Assembly: GCF_000422545.1 (NCBI RefSeq)
Contig: NZ_AULZ01000017.1
Coordinates: 1 to 64,000 of the forward strand
Source: Desulfocurvibacter africanus subsp. africanus DSM 2603
GTDB taxonomy: Bacteria > Desulfobacterota > Desulfovibrionia > Desulfovibrionales > Desulfovibrionaceae
Direction of reading: 5' to 3'
Length of the DNA: 64,000 bases
In this document: piece after piece, positions 1 to 9,448 of the stretch
Position numbering within the stretch: the first letter of the stretch is position 1
Layout: each line of letters starts with the position of its first letter
Translations under genes and position numbers: made by a program
The notes under the pieces: generated by a model
The model's input: only the letters and a program-made list of their open reading frames with translations
Told to the model about the DNA's origin: nothing
Database searches by the model: none

Positions 1-1
1 G

Positions 2-214
2 CTCGCTCTGCTCAACCTCAAGGTCCATCGCCATGGGCCAGGTCTGGAAGAACTGTGCGCCGCGCAGGCCGCCGCCCGATCTCAAGGCTCCGAAGATCGC
101 TTCCTGCGCATGCTGGCCGGCCTGGACTCCTCGGGCCGGGCCCTGAAGCTCCTGCTTACCGCGCAGGCCGCAGGCAGTCGGGAACTCCAAGGCAATAAAG
201 CAGATTGCTTTTAA
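2..214 (+). CDS. 3' end of an unidentified protein (partial)
   Basis: The frame is open from the window edge to a TAA and encodes about 70 residues, rich in Ala, Leu and Gln, with no motif I recognise. Codon use matches GC-rich coding DNA. The last codons (reading KADCF) and the stop lie inside the first copy of the dispersed hairpin repeat, so the repeat insertion supplies the C-terminus and the stop. The upstream part, and therefore the function, lies outside the window. Confidence 0.5.
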   Translation, partial: LALLNLKVHRHGPGLEELCAAQAAARSQGSEDRFLRMLAGLDSSGRALKLLLTAQAAGSRELQGNKADCF

Positions 215-324
215 GACGCCCCCTCCGGCGTTGACGGCGCAAGTGAATTGCGCCTACGCCTACGCGGCGGCAAGCCATGCCGACGCATGGCTTGCAGAGC
301 ATTTTCAAAAGCAAAATGCTCTAA
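198..324 (+). repeat. Dispersed multi-hairpin repeat A, copy 1
   Basis: About 127 bp, near-identical to five other copies in the window. It contains an AT-rich hairpin (AGAGCATTTT / AAAATGCTCT), a hairpin around AAGCCATGC / GCATGGCTT and a third around GGCGCAA / TTGCGCC. The ends are short inverted repeats of the TAGAGCA / TGCTCTA type. It encodes no transposase and looks like a MITE or REP-like element. Confidence 0.85.
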
Positions 325-694
325 TAACCAGTTGCCTGACCTTCCAACTCTCTCCAGGCCAGGTCGGCCCGAGCCGGCTTTCCTTCGCGTTTCATCTCTG
401 AATAACAGCGATTTGGCGGAATCCGCCGACTTGATACCCCTGCCATTCCTGCCCGTTTCCTTGCCCGCTTTGACGGTCCATACTTGCGCTCGCGCCCTTC
501 TGTGCCATGATGGTCAGTGGTGGACTCCCTGTTTCGCGGTGAGGGCTTGCGTAAACGTACGGTATCACGCGCATGTGGGGGGCGATCGCCAACCACCGGT
601 CTGGATGAAAACTGGGAGACAGCAAGAAGACGGCTGTTTCGCCCGGCTCCCGGGCCGGCACAAGTCCGGCGGCAACGTCGGAAAGGAGACATGC
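325..694. other. Intergenic, no gene seen
   Basis: Between repeat A copy 1 and the SRPBCC gene I see no frame with convincing coding character. A ribosome-binding site (GGAAAGGAG) lies at its right end. The promoter of the downstream pair is presumably here, but no clear -35/-10 or -24/-12 match stands out. Confidence 0.5.
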
Positions 695-1189
695 ATGGCG
701 GGAGAAAAACGCGGAGAGTTCAAAGGCATCAATGCCCAGCGTACCGTGACAGTAAATAGGCCCAGAGCAGACGTCTACCGCTTCTGGCGGGATTTCACCA
801 ACTTGACCTTCATGGAGCACCTCGAGTCCGTGAGCGTGAAGGATGACAAGCAGTCGCATTGGGTGGCCAAAGGTCCGGCAGGCAAAACGCTCGAATGGGA
901 CGCAGTTATTGTGAGGGAGGTCGAGAACGAGCGCATCGAGTGGGAGTCGATCCAGGGTTCGGACATGATCAGCGGCGGCCTGGTGCTCTTCAAGGATGCG
1001 CCCGGCGAGCGCGGAACTGAAATCCAGGTCGTCATGGTGTACGACCCTCCGGGCGGCGGAGTGGGAGCGGCATTCGCCAAACTCTTCGGCGAAAACCCCT
1101 CGCAAAAGATCCGGGAAGACCTGCGGCGTCTCAAGCAACTCCTGGAGACCGGCGAGATACCCACCATCAGCGGCCAACCGCAGGGTTAG
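695..1189 (+). CDS. SRPBCC-superfamily protein (polyketide cyclase/dehydrase type)
   Basis: 164 residues. The pattern is that of a START-like cyclase/dehydrase: an N-terminal strand ending at [13 protein letters not shown], then [12 protein letters not shown], a central [18 protein letters not shown] block, and a C-terminal helix ([19 protein letters not shown]). Such proteins bind small hydrophobic ligands, and the substrate cannot be told. The ATG at 695 was chosen over the upstream open frame because GGAAAGGAG lies just before it. It is followed after 25 bp by an alcohol dehydrogenase gene, the same pairing that occurs in stress-type clusters, so co-transcription is likely. Confidence 0.75.
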   Translation: MAGEKRGEFKGINAQRTVTVNRPRADVYRFWRDFTNLTFMEHLESVSVKDDKQSHWVAKGPAGKTLEWDAVIVREVENERIEWESIQGSDMISGGLVLFKDAPGERGTEIQVVMVYDPPGGGVGAAFAKLFGENPSQKIREDLRRLKQLLETGEIPTISGQPQG

Positions 1190-1214
1190 GACGCATCCGG
1201 AAAGGAGCGATACC

Positions 1215-2387
1215 ATGAAAGCAGTCTGTTGGTTCGGCAAAGGCGACGTGCGGGTGGAGAATGTGCCCGAGCCCAAGATCATCAATCCGCACGACGCCAT
1301 CATAAAGGTCTCGCTTACGGCCATCTGCGGCTCCGATCTCCACCTCTACGACGGCTACATGCCGACCATGGAGAAGGGCGACATACTTGGGCACGAATTC
1401 ATGGGCGAGATCGTCGAGGTCGGTAGGGAGGTGCGCAACCTCAAGAAAGGCGACCGCGTGGTCGTGCCCTTCCCCATATCCTGCGGACGCTGCTACTTCT
1501 GCCAGAAGGATATGTGGTCCCTGTGCGACAATACCAATCCCAACGCCTGGATGGCCGAGGGCATGTACGGCTTCGCGGGCGCGGCAATCTTCGGTTACTC
1601 GCATCTCCTGGGCGGCTATGCCGGAGGGCAGGCCGAGTACGTGCGCGTACCCTTCGCCGATGTCGGGCACGTGAAAATCCCCGCCGACCTCCCCGACGAG
1701 AAGGTGCTCTTCCTGTCCGACATACTGCCCACAGGCTACCAGGCCGCCGAGTACTGCGGCATACAGCCCGGAGACATAGTGGCCGTCTGGGGCTGCGGCC
1801 CCGTTGGTCAGTTCGCCATCAAGAGCGCCTATCTGCTCGGGGCCGAGCACGTCATCGCCATCGACCGCATCCCCGAGCGCCTGCGCCTGGCCGAGACCTT
1901 CGGCGGCGCGGAGACCTTGAACTATGAGGAAAACGAGGACGTCGTCGAGGAATTGAAGCAGCGCACCGGGGGACGCGGGCCGGATGCCTGCATCGACGCC
2001 GTGGGCCTGGAAGCGCACGGCACGGGGCTCGGCATCATATACGACAAGGTCAAGCAGACGCTGCGCCTGGAGACGGACCGTCCCTACGCTCTACGCCAGG
2101 CAATCCAGGCCTGCTGCAAGGGCGGCACGGTCTCCATTCCCGGCGTGTACGCGCAGTTCGCCGACAAGTTCCCCATCGGCTCCGCATTCGCCAAGGGCCT
2201 AACCTTCAAGATGGGCCAGACGCACGTGCACAAATACATGCGCCCGCTGCTCGAGCGCATCCAGAAAGGCGAGATCGATCCGTCAGCGATCATCTCGCAC
2301 CGTATTCGCCTGGATGACGCGCCCATAGCCTATCGGAAGTTTCGGGAGAAGGAGGACTGCCATATCAAGATCGTACTCAAGCCATAA
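1215..2387 (+). CDS. Zinc-dependent alcohol dehydrogenase (formaldehyde dehydrogenase-like)
   Basis: 390 residues of the medium-chain dehydrogenase family. Visible features are the catalytic zinc region [10 protein letters not shown] with [12 protein letters not shown], a structural-zinc segment with four Cys ([15 protein letters not shown]) and the Rossmann stretch [15 protein letters not shown], followed by an acidic residue (AIDR) that points to NAD(H). The length and the extra residues near the start of the cofactor domain fit the glutathione-independent formaldehyde dehydrogenase-like group. The ATG has an AAAGGAGCG ribosome-binding site. The substrate is not predictable. Confidence 0.85.
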   Translation: MKAVCWFGKGDVRVENVPEPKIINPHDAIIKVSLTAICGSDLHLYDGYMPTMEKGDILGHEFMGEIVEVGREVRNLKKGDRVVVPFPISCGRCYFCQKDMWSLCDNTNPNAWMAEGMYGFAGAAIFGYSHLLGGYAGGQAEYVRVPFADVGHVKIPADLPDEKVLFLSDILPTGYQAAEYCGIQPGDIVAVWGCGPVGQFAIKSAYLLGAEHVIAIDRIPERLRLAETFGGAETLNYEENEDVVEELKQRTGGRGPDACIDAVGLEAHGTGLGIIYDKVKQTLRLETDRPYALRQAIQACCKGGTVSIPGVYAQFADKFPIGSAFAKGLTFKMGQTHVHKYMRPLLERIQKGEIDPSAIISHRIRLDDAPIAYRKFREKEDCHIKIVLKP

Positions 2388-2410
2388 GGCCGGACAAGTG
2401 GTTCGCGCCA

Positions 2411-2444
2411 GCGAACGCTCCATCTCCAGGGATGGAGCGTTCGC
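2411..2444 (+). terminator. Hairpin terminator after the dehydrogenase gene
   Basis: A perfect 14-bp stem (GCGAACGCTCCATC with GATGGAGCGTTCGC) and a 6-nt loop, 24 bp after the stop codon. There is no U-tract, so it may act as a stabiliser as well as a terminator. Confidence 0.6.
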
Positions 2445-2635
2445 CCTGCCGAGCACGTGCGCCAACCGTCGCCGCGAAGCTCCTGCCCGGCGTGTAGGTC
2501 GCCCGGTTCCGACACCCGCATTTCGGATGCCCTCCACCAGCGATCCTGGTATCCGTTTCTTCATGCGTCATCATCTTCCAATCGCCCGACCAAAGCTCTC
2601 TCGAGCCTCTGTCCAGGCAAGGAAAGCATGCCTCC

Positions 2636-3535
2636 ATGCACGTGTTGAATGAGCTTGCCGCCAGGCTGAGCGGAGCGGCCTCCCTGCTCCTCCTGCTGGG
2701 CCTGTTCATACTGCTGCGCTTCATCGTGCTGTATGTAGGCCGGCTGCTGTGGGAAACGACGCGACGTGTCTACAACCGACTTTCCAAGGGCGGTATATGG
2801 GAACGCACGGAAGGCTTCCTGGATGAGCTGCGCCAGCGCTACCCCAGATTCATGGGCTTCCTCGACGCCCGTTTCACCCCCCGGCGCTTCAGCGGGCTGC
2901 CGCTGACGCTCTTGTTTCTGGCCGCGGCATACATTGCCGGGCTTTCCCTGGAGCTTCTGGACGAGGTGCTGGAAGCCAATGAAATCGTGGTCATGGATCA
3001 AGCCGTGAATCAAGCCTTGGCGGCCTGGCGTTCCCCGACGGCCGTGCTCGTCTTCACCTGGATCACGAACCTCGGCTCCACCGAGACCCTGACCGCCGTG
3101 TCCATCGTTTCCACGGGCTTTCTGTTCGCCCATCGTCGCGTCGTGTACGTGCTGCCTCTGTGGTTGTGCATTGCCGGCTCGCAGCTCACGACCTGGGCGG
3201 GCAAGTACGCCATCGCCAAGCCGCGCCCGGAGTTCCTCGTGGGCGTGGAGGCCTTTTCCCCGTCCTTTCCCAGCGCCCACGCCACTGGCGCGGCAGCGGT
3301 CTACGGCTTCATCGCCTACATCCTGATCCGGGACCTGACCAACTCCACGCGACGCTTCGAGATCGGCTACTGGACCGCAGTGCTCGTCCTGCTGGTCACC
3401 TTCAGCCGGGTCTTCCTGAGCGTGCACTTCCTGAGCGATGTGACCGCTGGGCTCATCGTGGGCGGGTTCTGGCTCCTGGTCGGCGTGGCCACGGCAGAGC
3501 TGCTCGCTAGGCGTGAGCACGGTTCTTCGAAATAA
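2636..3535 (+). CDS. PAP2-family membrane phosphatase
   Basis: 299 residues with several membrane helices. The three phosphatase motifs of the PAP2 superfamily are visible: KYAIAKPRPE, PSFPSAHATGA and SRVFLSVHFLSDV, carrying the expected Lys/Arg, His and Arg-His residues. It probably dephosphorylates lipid phosphates such as undecaprenyl or phosphatidylglycerol phosphate at the periplasmic face. An N-terminal extension of about 90 residues with one membrane helix precedes the PAP2 core. The ribosome-binding site is weak, so the start is less certain than the family. Confidence 0.82.
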   Translation: MHVLNELAARLSGAASLLLLLGLFILLRFIVLYVGRLLWETTRRVYNRLSKGGIWERTEGFLDELRQRYPRFMGFLDARFTPRRFSGLPLTLLFLAAAYIAGLSLELLDEVLEANEIVVMDQAVNQALAAWRSPTAVLVFTWITNLGSTETLTAVSIVSTGFLFAHRRVVYVLPLWLCIAGSQLTTWAGKYAIAKPRPEFLVGVEAFSPSFPSAHATGAAAVYGFIAYILIRDLTNSTRRFEIGYWTAVLVLLVTFSRVFLSVHFLSDVTAGLIVGGFWLLVGVATAELLARREHGSSK

Positions 3536-3611
3536 TCACCCGCAGCGGCGCGAATCCAACTAGGCTTTCAGGCGCAGGAAGCAGACAGCAACCGTAGCGC
3601 AAGGGAAAGTC

Positions 3612-4904
3612 ATGCGGCAGCTCGTAGTGCATGTCCCTCGGGGGCAAGGCGGCAAGGTCCTGGACATGGCCCGTGACCTGGATGGCCGGAACATGGCCCT
3701 GCTGGAATCACGGGACGGCGGCGACCAGGATCTGGTCCTGCTGCACGTGTCCAACGGCAAGGTGGAAGACATGCTGGATCGGCTCGGAAACATGGACCAA
3801 GCCAGCGTAACCCTGAATCCGCAGCCCATACTTCCGATAAACCTGGCCACGGAGAAGATCGCCGATCAAGTGCGCGACGTGGAGCTGCGCAGCCCCGTGG
3901 AGGTGGTGCTCGGCAGCATGCGCAGCATCGGCTCATGGAAGGGCTTCCTGGGCTATGCAGCGGCCTCGGGCGCGGTGACCTGGATCGGACTGACCACCAA
4001 TGCCTGGTATCTACTCACGGCGGGCATGCTCATCGCCCCCTTTGCCCAGCCGGCCATGAACGGAGCCATTGCCACGGCCATCGGGGACGGCAAGATGTTC
4101 CTGCACAGCCTGGGCCGCTATTTCGCGTCCTTGGCCACGAGCATTCTGCTGGCTTGGCTGCTGAGCCTAGCCATAGGGCCGCAAACGCCCACGCAGCTCA
4201 TGTCGCAAATCGCCAGCGTATCCATGGTGGCCTTCGTGCTGCCCGTGGTGGCGGGAGCGGCCGGAGCCATCAACCTGTTGCAAACCGAGGGCGACAACCT
4301 CGTTTCCGGCGCGGGCGTGGGCCTGCTCGTGGCCGCATCCCTGGCACCGCCCGCCACATTGGTAGGCATGGGCGCGGCCCTCGGCCAATGGTCCTTTGCG
4401 GCCACGGGCCTGTTTCAACTCCTGCTCCAGCTCACTGGCATCAACGTGGCCGGGGGCCTGGTCTTCGCCCTGTTCGGCGTACGCCCGCACTCCAGCCGCT
4501 TCACCCAGGGCCGGCGCGGAATGCTCGGCCTGCTGCTGGCGGTCATGGCGATGGCTTTCGCCGGGCTCATCTTCCTGCAGGTTCGCGCGGACCCGACCTT
4601 TCAGGGCGGCAGCAAGGCCCAGACGGCCCTGAATGTCATGGATCAATCAATGCGGGAGCGCGGGGATGCGGTGCTGGTGGATTCCCAGGCGCGTTTTCTT
4701 CAAACGGGCCTAGGCAAGGACCCGGCCGTCCTGGCGCAAGCCTGGGTAATGCCCAAGATCGGAAACCTGAACCGGAAGGACAGAGAAGGCCTGCGCGGGG
4801 AGATCAGCGACTATCTGCAGGAACGCCTGAACAGCCGGGTCTCGGGAGCGCCGGTCCTGCTGACGGTAACCCTGCTGGATAAGCCGCCGAAGGCCGCGCC
4901 ATGA
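3612..4904 (+). CDS. DUF389-family integral membrane protein
   Basis: 430 residues. A soluble N-terminal domain of about 90 residues (MRQLVVHVPRGQGGKVLDMA) precedes several strongly hydrophobic helices, with the typical segment WYLLTAGMLIAPFAQPAMNG and a glycine-rich core. This is the pattern of the TIGR00341/DUF389 family, whose function is not established. The C-terminal 110 residues form a second soluble domain. It is separated from the PAP2 gene by 76 bp and may share its transcript. The hairpin repeat that follows could terminate it. Confidence 0.75.
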   Translation: MRQLVVHVPRGQGGKVLDMARDLDGRNMALLESRDGGDQDLVLLHVSNGKVEDMLDRLGNMDQASVTLNPQPILPINLATEKIADQVRDVELRSPVEVVLGSMRSIGSWKGFLGYAAASGAVTWIGLTTNAWYLLTAGMLIAPFAQPAMNGAIATAIGDGKMFLHSLGRYFASLATSILLAWLLSLAIGPQTPTQLMSQIASVSMVAFVLPVVAGAAGAINLLQTEGDNLVSGAGVGLLVAASLAPPATLVGMGAALGQWSFAATGLFQLLLQLTGINVAGGLVFALFGVRPHSSRFTQGRRGMLGLLLAVMAMAFAGLIFLQVRADPTFQGGSKAQTALNVMDQSMRERGDAVLVDSQARFLQTGLGKDPAVLAQAWVMPKIGNLNRKDREGLRGEISDYLQERLNSRVSGAPVLLTVTLLDKPPKAAP

Positions 4905-4933
4905 ACCGATCGAAGCTGGAGCATTGCGCGAAC

Positions 4934-5005
4934 GAATTGCGCGGGTCCAGGGCCGCGTCGGCCCTGGTGGGTGGGGTTCGGGGAGGGCAACGCCCTTCCC
5001 GATTC
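4934..5005 (+). repeat. Hairpin repeat B, copy 1
   Basis: A double-hairpin unit: CCAGGGCC...GGCCCTGG, then GGTGGGGTTCGGGGA and GGGAGGGC...GCCCTTCCC. It is nearly identical to 15298-15370 and 37714-37778. It sits after a plus-strand gene and before a convergent minus-strand gene, which suits a bidirectional terminator. Confidence 0.7.
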
Positions 5006-5028
5006 AAATGAAAGCATGCGGCTCCGCT

Positions 5029-5232
5029 CTAGCGGCCCTGCTTACGGCGTACCGTGACCGTCTCGCCGCCGATGCCCCAGTTATCCGTGTCCACCTCGTC
5101 GATGACCACGACGGTGGTGGCCGGGTTCTTGCCCAGCACGTCGCGCAACAACTCGGTGACGCCTCGGATGAGTTCGGCCTTCTGCTCGGCCGTGGCCCCC
5201 TCGCGGGTAATCTTGATGTTCACGAAGGGCAT
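5029..5232 (-). CDS. 4-oxalocrotonate tautomerase-family protein
   Basis: 67 residues starting MPFVNIKITREG. After removal of the initiator Met, Pro would be the N-terminal catalytic base typical of the tautomerase superfamily. The body (TAEQKAELIRGVTELLRDVLG, then TTVVVIDEVDTDNWGIGG) matches the family beta-alpha-beta fold and length. The start was set at the Met directly before that Pro. The physiological substrate is unknown. It reads in the same direction as, and 31 bp downstream of, the histidine kinase gene. Confidence 0.85.
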   Translation of the reverse strand: MPFVNIKITREGATAEQKAELIRGVTELLRDVLGKNPATTVVVIDEVDTDNWGIGGETVTVRRKQGR

Positions 5233-5263
5233 GCGGGACTCCTTCAGCACGCCAAGGCGTGCA

Positions 5264-6604
5264 CTATACGGGAAGAGCTCCAGACTGGGTGCCGCAAGGG
5301 CTGAAGGTCACGCTGACGCGGGTGCCGGGATCGAGACGGGTGAAGTCCAGACGGCCGCCAAGCTGGGCCGCCAGGCTTCGCACGAATTGGAAACCCAGCG
5401 ATTGCGGCTCGCGGCTCTCAGAACCTAAAGACAGGCCGACGCCGTCGTCTTCCACGAAAAGGCTGCATTCGGCACCCCGCAGGCGGAGCCCGACGCCAAT
5501 GCGTCCCGACCGCCCGCCAGGGAAGGCATGGCCGAGACAGTTGGCGAGCAGCTCATTAACGATCAGGCCGCAGGACACAGCCTGGTCCATGCCAAGGGTC
5601 ACATTCTGAGCGTCCAGGCCAAGCTCGATGTCGGCGCGGCCCGAAGCCAAGGATTGCAGCAGCTCTTGTGTCAGGCTGGCAAGGTAGGGCTGAAACTCGA
5701 CATTGGCGATGTTCCCCGCGCGATACAGGCTCTCCTGGATAAGGCACAGGGCGCGGACGCGCGCCTGCGACTCGCCCAAGGCCCCGCGCACGACGTCGTC
5801 CCCGGCACGCTCGGACTGCAGGCTGAGCAGCCCCATGATTGCCTGGAGATTGCCCGTGACCCGCTGATGCACTTCCTTGTGCAGAATGTCCTTCTCGCGC
5901 ACGGAGTCCTTGAGCCTGTCCACAACCTTATTGAGCTCGACCGTACGCTCTCCCACGAGTTCCTGGAGATGGTAGCGGTGCCGCTTGAGCTCCTGCTCGG
6001 ACGTGGCCAGGGCCCTGACCTTCTGCTCCAGGTCCTGGTTGATCTTATTGATCCACTTGTACAGCTCGAAGCTCTCCAGAGCGTTGGCGCTGTTGGCCAG
6101 CAGGATGGACAAAAGCGCCAGGGAATAGTCGTAGACCTCGCCGGGCTTGTCCGAGAGCACTCCCAGGTACATGCCGCGCACGCGCGAGCTGGTGGCCAGG
6201 GCGTGCAGCACGAAACGGCTGACGCCGTCCTTGCCGCTGATGAACACGGGCCGCTTCTCGCGCAGGGCCCAGGCGAAGATGCCCTTGTCGATGAGATGGG
6301 CCAGGTTCTCGGCCACGAACTCGCTGTCTTCGGCGGGAGAGCAGAAGGCAGGCTTGAAGTCCGAGTCGCGCTCGTCCACCAGGTAGATGGCTTGCGTGCG
6401 CATGGATAAAAGCTGCTGGATGCGGCTGGCGGTTTCCTGAAGAATGATCGACGGGTCCTGCAGCCTGCCTATGGCGGTTTGGAAGTCGCCCAGCGAGGAG
6501 GCGGCCTCCAGCAGGTCCAGGGTGAAGCGCTTCTGCTCCTCCAGGAACTCGATCCTGGATTCCAGCTGGCGCACCTGATGCTTGAGTTCCTTGGTGTTAT
6601 TCAT
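5264..6604 (-). CDS. GAF-type sensor histidine kinase (HisKA_2 family)
   Basis: 446 residues, cytoplasmic, with no membrane helix. An N-terminal coiled coil leads into a GAF-like domain (about 40-170), a second coiled coil (about 185-240) and an HWE/HisKA_2-type phosphoacceptor segment LHKEVHQRVTGNLQAIMGLL near residue 250. A HATPase domain follows, with VNELLANCLGHAFPGG (N box) and VEDDGVGL (G1). The ATG overlaps the stop of the upstream HDOD gene by 8 bp, which implies translational coupling, so the two products probably act in one pathway. No response regulator lies next to it. Confidence 0.85.
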   Translation of the reverse strand: MNNTKELKHQVRQLESRIEFLEEQKRFTLDLLEAASSLGDFQTAIGRLQDPSIILQETASRIQQLLSMRTQAIYLVDERDSDFKPAFCSPAEDSEFVAENLAHLIDKGIFAWALREKRPVFISGKDGVSRFVLHALATSSRVRGMYLGVLSDKPGEVYDYSLALLSILLANSANALESFELYKWINKINQDLEQKVRALATSEQELKRHRYHLQELVGERTVELNKVVDRLKDSVREKDILHKEVHQRVTGNLQAIMGLLSLQSERAGDDVVRGALGESQARVRALCLIQESLYRAGNIANVEFQPYLASLTQELLQSLASGRADIELGLDAQNVTLGMDQAVSCGLIVNELLANCLGHAFPGGRSGRIGVGLRLRGAECSLFVEDDGVGLSLGSESREPQSLGFQFVRSLAAQLGGRLDFTRLDPGTRVSVTFSPCGTQSGALPV

Positions 6605-7847
6605 CGCCGAGGAAGTACCGGGCTGTTTGATTGTACAGAAACTCAAGCTGCTCCACGACCGCCGACAACGAAACAGCAGGCAGGCCCAAGGACTCCCAGA
6701 CCGTGGCGTTTAGCGGAGGGACGACCATTTCCAGCCCATCCTGATCCAGGGCCCAGGCCAGCACATCCGAAAAATGCACCATGGCCGTCTCGCGGAAGCT
6801 CGGACTGCCCATGGGCGAATGGTGGTAGCGGACGGAATTTTCGAGCACCAGGGGGAAATTCCAGGTCTTGAGCAGATGGCCGCCCAGGGCGCCGTGGTCG
6901 AAGCCGAAAAGTTTGCGCTCCACCCGCTCGCTTGACTCGCGCAAAGCCCGGGCCGTTGCCAACACCTCCGCTGATTCCCTGGGCCGGTTCTTGTACAAAG
7001 CCAGCCGGCCGATGTCGTGCAGCAGGCCCGAGACAAAGAACCGTTCGGAATTCGGCGTGTTGGTGTAGCTGGCCAGAATGCGGCAGGCAAAGCCGCACAT
7101 GAGGCTGTGCCGCCAGAAGTCGCGCATATCCACCAATCCCTCGGGAATATCCTGGAAGGAATGGATGGCGGCCACGCCCATGGCCAAAGTGGTCAACTGC
7201 CGGCTGCCGATGACGGTCACGGCCCGCGAAATGGTATCGACCTTGGAGGGAAAGCCGTAAAAGGGGCTGTTTACGATGCGCAGAAGCCTGGCCGTGAGCG
7301 TGGTATCCCTCTCCACCACGCGGGCGATCTCCAGCGCGGAGCAGCGTGGGTTGTTGATGATGTCCACCAGCTCGGACAGGAATGCGGGCAGGGAGGCCAG
7401 GGTCACATCCCCGCTGCCCAGGATGGCTTCGGGAGTGGATCGGTATTTGCCTTCCAGCTTTTCCAGCACTCCGGAAGACGAGCCCGAGGGCTTGTTGGAC
7501 AAGAAAGCCTTGGCCTTATTGGGGTTCAGGTTGATGCTCCGAACCAGGCGCGAGGAGCAGAGCCTGAACAGTTCCTTGATGGCCGGATATTCGAGGTCGT
7601 TGAGCCGAAGCCGCAGGCGCATGATCTCCTGGGCTGTAGCCAGGGCGGCGGGAGGCGCTTCCGGGGTCTGATCCTGCTTCTCTTCGCTCTCCACTTCGAC
7701 GGCGGTCACGCCCCAAATGCGCATGATGCGCATGTGGCTGTCGTCCAGCTCGGTGCCCTTGGCCAACAGGAAGCGGCCCATGTCGGATTGCAGGTCGGCG
7801 GCCAGCCTCATGCCCGGCCGTAATTGGTCCAAGGATAGCTTTGTCAT
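6597..7847 (-). CDS. HDOD-domain signalling protein
   Basis: 416 residues. The N-terminal part (MTKLSLDQLRPGMRLAADL) resembles the small domain found before HD-type output modules. From about residue 130 an HDOD domain follows, with the helical region TTLTARLLRIVNSPFYGF, the HD-like sequence FVSGLLHDIGRLAL and a later RYHHSPMG. HDOD proteins are usually regulatory rather than catalytic. It is translationally coupled to the downstream histidine kinase by an 8-bp overlap. The region upstream carries repeat A copy 2. Confidence 0.85.
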   Translation of the reverse strand: MTKLSLDQLRPGMRLAADLQSDMGRFLLAKGTELDDSHMRIMRIWGVTAVEVESEEKQDQTPEAPPAALATAQEIMRLRLRLNDLEYPAIKELFRLCSSRLVRSINLNPNKAKAFLSNKPSGSSSGVLEKLEGKYRSTPEAILGSGDVTLASLPAFLSELVDIINNPRCSALEIARVVERDTTLTARLLRIVNSPFYGFPSKVDTISRAVTVIGSRQLTTLAMGVAAIHSFQDIPEGLVDMRDFWRHSLMCGFACRILASYTNTPNSERFFVSGLLHDIGRLALYKNRPRESAEVLATARALRESSERVERKLFGFDHGALGGHLLKTWNFPLVLENSVRYHHSPMGSPSFRETAMVHFSDVLAWALDQDGLEMVVPPLNATVWESLGLPAVSLSAVVEQLEFLYNQTARYFLGDE

Positions 7848-8047
7848 CGGCTTTTACTTCAACTAGTTGGTTTGCCCGCAACCTCTATATGGATAATGCA
7901 GAATGTGTTCCAGATTGCATTAGTGAAGAAGACTGCCGCTCCCCGCCCGGCGTGGCGCATTGAGTACCGCCAAAAGTGCAGGATTTTTTGTCGTAAGAAC
8001 GACCAATGCACATCCGCATGATCATCCGCAGACCATCCACGGGGATT

Positions 8048-8175
8048 AGAGCATTTTGCTTTTGAAAATGCTCTGTAAGCCATGCGTCGGCATGGCTTGC
8101 CGCCGTGTAGGCGTAGGCGCAATTCACTTGCGCCGTCAACGCCGGAGTGGGCGTCTTAAAAGGAATCTGCTCTAG
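8048..8175 (-). repeat. Dispersed multi-hairpin repeat A, copy 2
   Basis: Inverted relative to copy 1, with the AGAGCATTTT hairpin on the left. It lies in a 478-bp gap between two divergently arranged minus-strand units. The rest of the gap (7848-8047 and 8176-8325) shows no coding potential. The ends read TAGAGCA...TGCTCTA. Confidence 0.85.
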
Positions 8176-8325
8176 ACGCCAAGAGCGACTGCAAGCTTAT
8201 CAAAAGACCGTCCTGCGCTTCAACTTAGCAATGTTCGGGCAAGCCCAACCTTTGCGCACGGACGACTCGCATTCTTCACACCGGGCGGGCCGTCCTGGCC
8301 AGTGAACCCGCTTTGCAACGGATCG

Positions 8326-9276
8326 TCAACGCAGGTTCATAAGACCGTAAAAGGCTGCTCCCCATAACCCGCTGTCCTCGTTGTCGTTCAGGTACACCGG
8401 GATCTCACGCAGCAGCCAGCCATAATTCGGCGACTCCACGAACTCCTGGCGGAAGTTCGGGTGCATGACCAGCATGGGATTCTTGGCCGCCACGCCTCCT
8501 ACCACATGGACGCCGCGCATGGCCAGCACGCTCAGGGCGTAGTTGCGGCAGGCCCGGCCGTAGAAGCGCGCGAACCAGGCCGTGGTGGCGCAGTCTTCCG
8601 TCAGGCGGGCCGAGACCCCGGCAGGGTCCAGATCCTCGTCGGTCAAAAAGCCGTGCACAAGCGACAGCCCAAGGCCGGTGACCACGATGTCGCCATAGGC
8701 GTAGGGCTTGCCGGTCCTGGCCAGCAGGAAGCGCTCGTACTCCTGCTCCTCGGGCCCCATGAAGGCGAAGGAGGCATGACCCGCCTCTGACGGCGCGGCG
8801 ATGTATCCGCCGCACAGGTCAGGCAGCAGCGCGCAATGGCCAAGGCCCGTGCCTGCGCCTATTGCGGCCAGAGCCGCGTCCTCCTGGGCCGTGCCGGGCT
8901 TGATCTCGCGCGCGCCGACTGCCGCGTCGGTCTGACAGCCGAAGGCCTGGGCCACGAAGTCGTTAATGAGGAAGTAACCGCCCTCGCCGAATATCTCCCG
9001 GCCGTGAGAGAAGTCGATCTCCCAGGGTATGTTAGGCGGCTTGGCGTAGACCCGCTCGCGCACCGCGCCGGCCACGGCGATGACCGTCATGTCGCTACGC
9101 CGGAGGGAGGCCGGAAACCCTTCGCCTTCCAGGGCGTCCACCAACTCCAGGAACGACCCGAACTGCTTGGTGGGCAAACGCAGCATATCCTCCAGGACCA
9201 GGCTCAAGCCATCGGTCGTAAAGGAGGCGAATCGGCTGTTGGTTCCCCCGATATCCGCGGCCAGAATCCTTTTCAT
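8326..9276 (-). CDS. glk: Glucokinase
   Basis: 316 residues of the bacterial glucokinase family, which phosphorylates glucose with ATP. Visible motifs are the phosphate-binding loop MKRILAADIGGTNSRFASF at the very start, LINDFVAQAFGC, the second phosphate region AIGAGTGLGHCALLP, the glucose-binding EAGHASFAF and a C-terminal GGVAAKN. The start is placed at the Met just before the conserved N-terminal strand; about 60 upstream codons in frame do not fit the family. The next gene is divergent. Confidence 0.88.
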   Translation of the reverse strand: MKRILAADIGGTNSRFASFTTDGLSLVLEDMLRLPTKQFGSFLELVDALEGEGFPASLRRSDMTVIAVAGAVRERVYAKPPNIPWEIDFSHGREIFGEGGYFLINDFVAQAFGCQTDAAVGAREIKPGTAQEDAALAAIGAGTGLGHCALLPDLCGGYIAAPSEAGHASFAFMGPEEQEYERFLLARTGKPYAYGDIVVTGLGLSLVHGFLTDEDLDPAGVSARLTEDCATTAWFARFYGRACRNYALSVLAMRGVHVVGGVAAKNPMLVMHPNFRQEFVESPNYGWLLREIPVYLNDNEDSGLWGAAFYGLMNLR

Positions 9277-9448
9277 GCAGACAGAGTATCGTCTTTCATG
9301 CCCAAGGTTAACCGATTTCTGCTTCCGCCCCGCCAGCTCATTATGCGTGCCTTTACCCGACAGGCAGCTTTGGGCTAGATTGTGTCCGCGATGGCATAAA
9401 TACGTTCCCGCGCGTGCGCCAATGAAACCAGAGACATGGAGAGACCCC

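Noticed and set aside
248-694. Open frame extending the SRPBCC gene upstream by about 149 codons
   Set aside because: Its first part is a translation of repeat A, and the family-like sequence begins only after the GGAAAGGAG site and the ATG at 695.
7859-8139. Open frames on the minus strand beginning MRLRLHGGKPCRRMA or ending in similar sequence
   Set aside because: They translate repeat A; the same peptide appears at every copy read in that frame.
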